DNA of 30,949 nucleotides from Rhodococcus sp. IITR03 (lineage in GTDB: Bacteria > Actinomycetota > Actinomycetes > Mycobacteriales > Mycobacteriaceae), in the NCBI GenBank assembly GCA_001017865.1, contig LATQ01000318.1, forward strand, positions 1 through 30,949. The letters are read 5' to 3'. Under the pieces are notes generated by a model. The model saw only the letters and a program-made list of their open reading frames with translations. It ran no database searches and had not been told where the DNA came from. Below, piece after piece: positions 24,450 through 30,949 of the stretch (its first letter is position 1; each line of letters opens with the position of its first letter). A program made the translations under genes and the position numbers.

Positions 24450-27400
24450 TCAGTAAACGTCCGTCGCTGCGATCGATCGCATATCCACGCGACCGGGCGT
24501 GATTCCGCGGCGCTCCAGCTCCTCCCAGAGTCCCGACAGGGCCGCGACCGGGTCGAGGTAGTACTCCGATTCCCGGACCCGCCAGAACTTCCAGCCACTG
24601 CGGTGCAGTTCGCGTTCCCGCTCCAGATCGGCACTCTGTCGGTCGGGGCTCGTGTGCCACTGCTCGTCGTCGCAGGCGACTGCCAACTTGCCTGCCGCCC
24701 CCGTCACGACCAGATCGATGAAGTGACCGTTCACCTCGACCCGCGGGTTCACGTGATAGCCGCGGGCGGCGATGTCGAGGAAGACGTCCTGCTGGAAGAG
24801 ACTGTCGAATGCCTCGTGCCGCTCGTCGCGCGTCACGCCGTCGGGCATCGGTTCGGCCGGCCGCGGGGACGTCGTCCGCATGTGGGTGAGCAGCGAGTAC
24901 CGCAGGTCGGTGCGACGCAGCGTGTCGATGGTTCTCGAATGGAACAGCCACAGCTGGTCCTGGGCACGCGAGGCGGCGACGTTGAACCGTCGCTGGTATT
25001 CGGTCCGCGTCAACGCCGCGATGTTCTGTTCGGGCGCCACGACCATCGACAAGAACACCACGTTCCGCTCGTCGCCCTGGAAGTCCGGGGGTGTGCCGAC
25101 GCGGAGCCTGCGTTCCTCCACTGCTCCGGGGTGAGTCGCTCGAGCAGTTCGTTCTGGATGATGTCGACCTGCAACTGTCCCTGAAGGACCACCACACCGA
25201 AGGTCTTGCCGTCGTAGGCGGGGTCCTCGACGCACTTCACGAGCGTGTCGACGAGGGCATGTGCCTCGGCGTAGTTCGTCAGCGTCGAGTTCTGTCCGGT
25301 GACGGCGCCGTCCTCGACCAGCGTGGTGCGCAGCGGCTGCAGACGATCGGAGCCGTACTGCCGCATGGGCACGAGCGGGTCGTCGGCGTAGAACTGGTCG
25401 CTCGACCACGCGATGATCTCCGGCATCGACCGGAAGTGCTCGCGCAATCGGACGATGCTGCCGAACCTCGACCGCAGCAACGAGAACAGACTCGATCGCG
25501 GAGTGAAGCTGTCGCGCAGGTAGTTCGGGATGTCGGGCAGATACGAGTCGAGACGGCTGAACACTCCGTCGAGCGCACCCAGCGACACCGCGCTCGGTGC
25601 ACACTGCTTGTCGTCGCCGACGACGATCACGCGCGGCGCCAGCCACAGCAGGAACAGGCTGCTGATGTCGGTCTGGCTTGCTTCGTCGACGATGACGACG
25701 TCGAACGAATTCTGTTCGGGCGGAATCGAAGCCAGGACCTGCTGCAACGGCATCACCCAGGCGGGCACTGCACCCTGCGCGACCTGCATGGCCTCGCGTG
25801 CGGCCGCCCGATAACGCTCTGCGTAGCGGCCGGTGCCCTTACCGATGCTCGCGATGTGATCGCGGTACGAATGGAGCGCCTGCACCTGCTCGGCCGTGGT
25901 GCGGTCGAGACATGCGCTCCACGCCTTCTCTTCGACGAGCCCCGTCGTGAGGCGCGCGATGTCCGTCTCGAGTGCGTCGAGGTCGCGTTCGAACTGCCCG
26001 TCGTCGCTGCGCTCGTGGAAGCGACGCACCCACTCGTCCGCACGGTCGCCACGGCCACGCACGTCGATGTCGGCGGAGGCGAGCCGGCCAGGCCAGGCTC
26101 AACGGATTCTCCGCGAGCGCTTGAGCAAGCGCCGGCGCCGCGGTGGTCAGGCGCGCGTGCAGGGAGACGAGTTCCAGCTCCTCACGCTGCTCCCCCGCCG
26201 CCCGGTCCCACGCGTCCAGGGCCGCATTGATCGCGTCGAAGTCGGCCTCCTGGAAGGCCCGTGCCAGCGCGCGTCCTTCGGGCGACGCTCCCCCGGAGAT
26301 CTGACCCCGCACGTACATTCCGATGGATTCGAGCCAGTTCTTGCTCGCTTCGGCGGTGCCCGCGGCGGCGATGGTCCGTGCCGATTCGGCGGTGGACCGC
26401 GCCTGTTCGATGCTGGTGATCCGCGGCGCCCCCGGATGGACGTCGCGCAGTGCCGATTCGACGTCGTGCACCCGGGCCACGAGATTGTCGACGATGGCGC
26501 GGTCCCGGTCGAGGAATGCGAGGGTGCCGACGGCGCGGCTGCGCGACTCGTCGAGCTCGATGTCGATACCGAGGTCGCGGAGGACGACCCGCGCGACCCG
26601 GATCGCCTCGAGCGCACGCAGGTGTTCGGCGACGACGCGCGCTGTCTGGGCGGTGGTGGCGGCGACGCCGTCGACGGTCGCGATCTCACCGAGCGCCTCG
26701 ACGGCGGATTGCTCGTCGCTGCGCCGGAACCGGGTGAACCCGCTGCGCCACGTGTCGCCCGCCTCGAGCTGCGCGCGAGCGCGTCGTACGCCTCGAAGGC
26801 CTGTCGTCCCGTCACCGAGATGTCCACGGAGCCGGCGCCGACGATCCGGTCGGCCTCCTGTGCGGCCTGCACGAGCCGGGCGAGCTCGGCGGTCTTCCCC
26901 CCACAAGTGCTGGGCCCGGCCCGACAGCACGTCGTCGGCGACTCGCTGGATTCGCGCGTCGAGCCGGTCTGCGTCCTCGAGGGCACCCTGCAGCTGCTCA
27001 CACAGATCGCGGATGCGGCCGAGTGCTTCGAGCGACGCGCCCTCGAGAATTCGCAGCAATCCCTGCGTCTCACCGTTGGTGGTGCCGCTCGACGCCTGCG
27101 AGACGGCGGCGCACGCGTACTGCAGTTCCCTCTGGGTGGGCAGGGACAATTCGGGGAAGCGCTGCTGGCGACGGCGCGCGCGCTCGACGCTCGACCGCTG
27201 ATGCAGAGAGTGGAGGGTGACGAGTTCGTCGACCGTCAGCGGCGAGGTGTCGGTGAGCAGAGGCGCGGGCAACCATGCGTACTTGGCCTCGTACGCTCGG
27301 ACCCGCCGGACGATCGACGCGGCCGTCCCCTCGTAACCGGTGGCGACATCGGTGTGGACCCCGGTCTCCTCCGCGCGCGCCTGCCGGATCTGTTCCATCA

Positions 27401-28813
27401 GCGTCGCGCGACGCTCCAGGGCGTCGTTGCGTTGCGTGGTGAGTTCGTCGATGCGCTCCTGCGCGCGCCGAACGTTGAATTGCGCTTTGCGGATGGCGAT
27501 TTCGCTGACGCTGCGAGTGAGTTCCACGGTGCCGCCGTGCACCGGATCGGTGACGGCCACGCACAGTTCCTGCAGCTCCGACGGGAGCTTCTCCCGGAGC
27601 ACACGCAGCGCCTGCGCCTTCTCACTGGTGACCAGCACCCGCTGCCCGCGCGCGAGCAGGGCCGCGACGATGTTGGCGATGGTGTGGGTCTTACCCGTAC
27701 CCGGAGGTCCCTCGACCACGACACCGCTGTCGCCGGCGAGCCGGTCGATGATGTCGCGCTGTTCCTCGTTCGCGGGCAGCGGCAGCAACTGCTCCCCGGT
27801 GAACTCGGTCGACGGCGTGCCGATGCGGTCGAGCCATGCGACCCGGTCGGCCGGTTCGATCGCTTCGACGAGCTGCGCCAGCCCGAGCGGCACCGGGTTC
27901 GACTCGTCGGCGGCCGCCTCGGTCATGCGGCTGTAGTACTCGATGAGCGCGTGCGCGCCGCGCTTGCGCAGCACGAGCACCGGCGACGGCGTCACGAAGG
28001 CATCGGACGACGACGCTTCGTCCGCACGATCGACGACGTCGACCGGCACGGTGAGCGCACGCTCGGCCCAACTCTTCAGGAACGCGCGAGCCGCGGGGTC
28101 GAGAGGCGACGCGACCTGGGTGACGAGGGCGTCGTGCAGCTCACGGACGCTCGTCGGGTCGAAGACTCCAGACCGGTGAGGAGCTGGACGTCTTCGAGCG
28201 ACGGTCCGGCGCTGGGACTGAGCCGGACCACCAGGTCGCCGGAGTCGCCCTGTCGCTCGATGAGCGCGGTCTGCGTGATCAGGTGCGTGTGGACCCGCGC
28301 GCCCGCCACACCCTCGGAGAGGTGCAGCAGACCCGACGCGACGACGAGCTCCAGCGATTCGGGCTGATCCTCGAGGTCGAGCATGGCTCGCTGCAGGAAG
28401 GAATACAGATGCGAGGCGGCCTGTCGCTCGCGATCGACGACCGCCCACGTCCGCCATTCCGTCAGCCAGGCGTCGAGCCCCTCGATGCCGACGGCCTGCG
28501 GGTCGACTTCGGGCTCGACGGCGGAATCCGCGATGTCCCCGTGCACGTACTTCGCGAGCTCGGCGGGCGGGCGCGGGGGGCTCTTCGAGCTGAGCGCGTC
28601 GCGCGCGCAGGACGATGTCGCCCGATGCGGCGTGGGCCCGCAGGCCGGCCTGATGTTTCCCTCTTCGAGGGACATCACGGCACGGTGTTTGTCGACGACT
28701 CGGACGGGCGCGCTGCGGGCCTTGACGAGCTCGGCCAGGAAGGCAAGCAGGCGCTGCACGCGATCCCTCAATTCGGGTTCGCTCTCGCCTGACTCCACGC
28801 GCACTCCACTCAC
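24450..28813 (-). CDS. Large SF1 (UPF1/Dna2-like) helicase with C-terminal Vsr/MTES_1575-type nuclease domain, frameshifted
   Basis: The reconstructed protein is about 1450 residues. The N-terminal 320 residues are of unknown function. Helicase motif I is VVEGPPGTGKTHTIANIVAA, followed by VLVTSEKAQALRVLREKL. A long coiled-coil-rich insert (ARRAQERIDELTTQRNDALE) separates it from motif II FDVVIVDEASQTDISSLFLL, motif III VIVVGDDKQCAPS, LREHFRSMPEIIAW and, late, FNVAASRAQDQLWLF. The C-terminus is a restriction-like domain: NGHFIDLVVTGAAGKLAVAC, DDEQWHTSPDRQ, GWKFWRVRESEYYLDPVAAL. Frames change near 28620, 28175, 26905, 26775, 26095 and 25125. The start is GTG 28813 or another GTG close downstream. 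Helicase plus MTES_1575/Vsr-like nuclease proteins are common in defence islands, and a single-gene anti-phage or plasmid-restriction role is plausible. Confidence 0.8.
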
Positions 28814-28973
28814 CCTTGCGGACGTCCTTCCGCCCGTCCACGGGGACGGGTATGTCCACCTTAGAAGTCTTGATCGACATGCGCGTTTCCGGACCCGGAC
28901 GACGCCCGCCGGTGTTTCCGCCGATCCTCACCTTCGAGGCGCTGACCTGCAGAAACTGGGTGAGGGCGGAATG

Positions 28974-30179
28974 TCAGGGGATGATGATCGTGCGCGAGGC
29001 CGTCGGCGCGTGGTTGGTCGCGCCGAGTTCGCGTGCCGTCTGCCGCGGCGGCACCCGATGAGCGCCCACCGCTCGACCAGCAACGTGATCTTGGTCAGCA
29101 TCTCGCTGCGCAGGCGCTGGAACGAATCCTCAGGATCGGTCCCCACCCACCCGAGGAGCACCCACCACGCCCACGCGACCGCACCGGCGTTGGCGACGAA
29201 ATCCGGGATCACCGGGATGCCGCGGCCGGTGAGCACGGCTTCGGCGTCCGGCGTCGTCGCGGAGTTCGCGGCCGGCCTCGATCACGACCCGTCCGGCGAC
29301 CCGGCCGACGTTCTCCGCCGTGATGGCGTAGGAGATGGCGGCGGGGACGAAGACGTCGGCGGGAATGCCGATCACCGCGTCGCGCGGCAATTGCTCGACA
29401 TGCGACGGGACGCGGGACCGGTCGATCTCCCGTACTCGTCGCGGAGGTCGAGCAGTGCCGGGATATCCAGTCCGTCAGCGCAATACAGCGTTCCGGCGGC
29501 ATCGGCGACCGCGGTGACGCGCATGCCCGCCTCATGCAGGTACCAGGCGGCGCCGCCGCCCATCGTGCCGATCCCCTGGATCGCGACGGTGGTCTCGGCC
29601 GGCGCCCAGCGATATGCGTTCGCGGTGGCGATGCACGCCTGCGCGACGCCGTAACCACCGATCACGTCGCCCAGCAGGAAGCCGCCGTCGACCGGCGCGT
29701 TCAGAGAGGTGCGTACCCGGTCGAGGGTGAGCGCCGGGTCCGCCGCGCGACTGATCGCGGCGTGGAAGGACTGGTGCAGACCGAGCCGCTCGAAGACCTC
29801 GTCGAGGAGGTGCTGGGGAACGCCCAGGTCCTCGGCGGTGACCCAGTGCGCGTTCAACCAGGGACGCATCGCCTGGCAGAAGCGCTGCAGCACATCGACG
29901 GCACGGGGATCCTTCGGGTCGAAGTCGACCCCGCCCTTCGCGCCGCCCACCGGCAGGTCGAACACCGCGGTCTTCGCGGCCATGCCGCGCGCCAGGTCCT
30001 CGACCTCCGACATCGTGCACCCGGCCCGCATGCGGGTGCCGCCGGTCGCCAGATCGCCCACCAGGGTGTGGACGACGAGATAACCGTGCGCACCTGTCAC
30101 CGGGTCGGTCCAGGTGAGACGCATGAAGGGTTCGTCTGCGGGTATCCACCGCGTCGACGCGTGCTGCCATGGTGGTCAT
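28974..30179 (-). CDS. Glu/Leu/Phe/Val dehydrogenase family, frameshifted
   Basis: This family catalyses NAD(P)-dependent oxidative deamination of glutamate or branched-chain or aromatic amino acids. Visible motifs are HTLVGDLATGGTRMRAG, the catalytic-Lys loop LPVGGAKGGVDFDP, WVTAEDLGVPQHLLD, the Rossmann signature AIQGIGTMGGGAAWYLHEAG, then GIPADVFVPAAISYAI and IPVIPDFVANAGAVAWAWWV. I place the start at ATG 30179 (MTTMAARVDAVDTR), which has a GGGGGA site upstream. The frame breaks near 30135, so annotation from the given sequence alone would begin at ATG 30124. Further changes are near 29450, 29270 and 29050; the end TARELGATNHAPTASRTIII stops at TGA 28976-28974. The length of about 402 is near normal. 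The LysR gene is divergent and probably controls it. The gap 28814-28973 is empty. Confidence 0.85.
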
Positions 30180-30270
30180 ATGCGGTCCCCCGTTCGTCAG
30201 AGCCGTCGTTACGTCGATTCGGCCGGTGACGCCAGCGTGCCCGGGGCCAGCGCGGGGCGTCCAGTTACGA

Positions 30271-30288
30271 AACTCGAAGGTGAGAGTT
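30271..30288. promoter_or_regulatory. Possible LysR operator in divergent promoter region
   Basis: AACTC and GAGTT form a short dyad with 8 nt between them, inside the 175-nt region separating the dehydrogenase and LysR starts. LysR regulators usually bind such dyads near divergent promoters. The sequence alone gives weak support. Confidence 0.25.
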
Positions 30289-30354
30289 CACGATTTCTAC
30301 ACAACGCGAGCTCACAGCGGTTGCAGGTCCCCGGACGCGCCCTACGCTGACGGC

Positions 30355-30949
30355 ATGGAGTTGTCCCTGCGCCGATTACGGATGCTTCGAGAACTGCATC
30401 GCCGAGGTACCGTCACGGCCGCCGCGCTCGCCTGCACTACACCACCTCGCAGTCTCGCAACAGCTCACCCAGCTCGAACGGGACGTCGGCGCAAAGCTTT
30501 TCGAGCGCCGGGGACGTCGGGTCCAATTGACGGAGGCGGGCGTGCTGCTCGCCGAACATGCCGAGGAGATCCTGCAATCGGTCGAGCGGGCGACCACCGC
30601 GCTCGAACAGACCCGCGACGGGGTCAGCGCGCGCCTGACCGCCGGTGTGTGGGCCTCCGTCGCATCCACTCTGATCCCAGTGCGCTGGCGTTGTTGGCCG
30701 ACGAGCACCCCGGCATCGAGGTCCGCACGAGAGAGCTCGCCCCCGAGGAGACCGCCGGCGCCGTGCGTGACGGTTCGCTGGACTTCTCGTTCGTCATCGA
30801 ATACTCCGGCTACCCGATGTTGTGGGATCCGGAGCTGACCAAGGTGGTGATCGCGGTCGAGCGATTACACGCCGCGGTGCCGCCCGGGACGGTGCCGGCG
30901 GGCACCATCGCGCTCGCCGACCTCGCCGAGCATCCGTGGGTGCTGGCCG
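30355..30949 (+). CDS. LysR-family transcriptional regulator, 3' end beyond the window, frameshifted
   Basis: ATG 30355 gives MELSLRRLRMLRELHRRGTV then TAAALA, the start of a LysR winged helix-turn-helix. After a frame change near 30435 the recognition helix continues as VSQQLTQLERDVGAKLFERR, then GRRVQLTEAGVLLAEHAEEI, the classic domain end. A second change near 30680 leads into the effector-binding domain (ALLADEHPGIEVRTRELAPE, AVRDGSLDFSFVIEYSGYP), which runs to the window edge. LysR proteins commonly regulate a divergent neighbour and sense a metabolite, so the amino-acid dehydrogenase upstream is the likely target. The effector is not known. Confidence 0.85.
   Translation, partial: MELSLRRLRMLRELHRRGTVTAAALACTTPPRSLATAHPARTGRRRKAFRAPGTSGPIDGGGRAARRTCRGDPAIGRAGDHRARTDPRRGQRAPDRRCVGLRRIHSDPSALALLADEHPGIEVRTRELAPEETAGAVRDGSLDFSFVIEYSGYPMLWDPELTKVVIAVERLHAAVPPGTVPAGTIALADLAEHPWVLA

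Noticed and set aside
25896..28367. Plus-strand open frame of 823 codons
   Set aside because: It is antisense to the SF1 helicase and reads as Arg/Asp/Gly-rich shadow; the minus strand carries the ordered helicase motifs.

Overview
The window reads as a GC-rich actinobacterial chromosome segment, most likely Rhodococcus or a close mycolic-acid relative. This rests on strong G/C third-position bias, frequent GTG starts, and actinobacterial families such as the Abhydrolase_9 pair, a DUF1524 nuclease with a DUF3761 tail and a LuxR-linked HD-GYP regulator. It is an inference from protein style; no rRNA, tRNA or other taxonomic marker is present.

Layout. 1-2005 (minus): the 5' part of an FtsW/RodA (SEDS) gene running off the left edge and an upstream single-pass membrane protein. 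2125-5081: a conserved hypothetical, a divergent HD-GYP/LuxR regulator and a small VOC (glyoxalase-fold) protein. 5123-11791: an unusual hydrolase cluster with a DUF2235 alpha/beta hydrolase, a V8-like protease remnant joined to a carboxypeptidase-regulatory-like domain, a trypsin-like protease fused to a DNA/RNA non-specific (EndoG-type) nuclease, a YbaY-like protein, and an astacin metalloprotease carrying seven 52-residue propeller repeats. Three of these genes have the same upstream element, GTAG-N6-ACTCGTG, 68-84 nt before the start codon, so they look co-regulated. None of the proteins shows a recognisable signal peptide. This cluster is my best candidate for an undescribed system.

12206-20101: a nuclease-rich defence-type island with an HNH nuclease, a PD-(D/E)XK + DUF2075 helicase, an EVE-HNH protein (modification-dependent restriction type), a phage/ICE-like helix-turn-helix protein, a membrane-anchored DUF1524 HNH nuclease and a ScoMcrA-like HNH enzyme. 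The DUF2075 and EVE-HNH genes share an upstream repeat. 20376-23935: tandem Abhydrolase_9 membrane hydrolases. 24210-24302: a 30-residue peptide gene, too short for normal ORF calling, with its own palindrome and terminator. 24450-28813: a very large SF1 helicase with a C-terminal Vsr/MTES_1575-type nuclease domain. 28974-30949: an amino-acid (Glu/Leu/Phe/Val) dehydrogenase and a divergent LysR regulator cut by the right edge.

Sequence quality. About a dozen genes contain one or more frameshifts, and in nearly all that I could resolve a single lost G or C in a short homopolymer explains the break. The propeller repeats prove this internally: the period is exactly 156 bp except for two copies of 155 bp. 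I therefore annotate frameshifted genes over their full reconstructed span and treat the breaks mainly as probable sequencing or assembly indels rather than as real pseudogenes.
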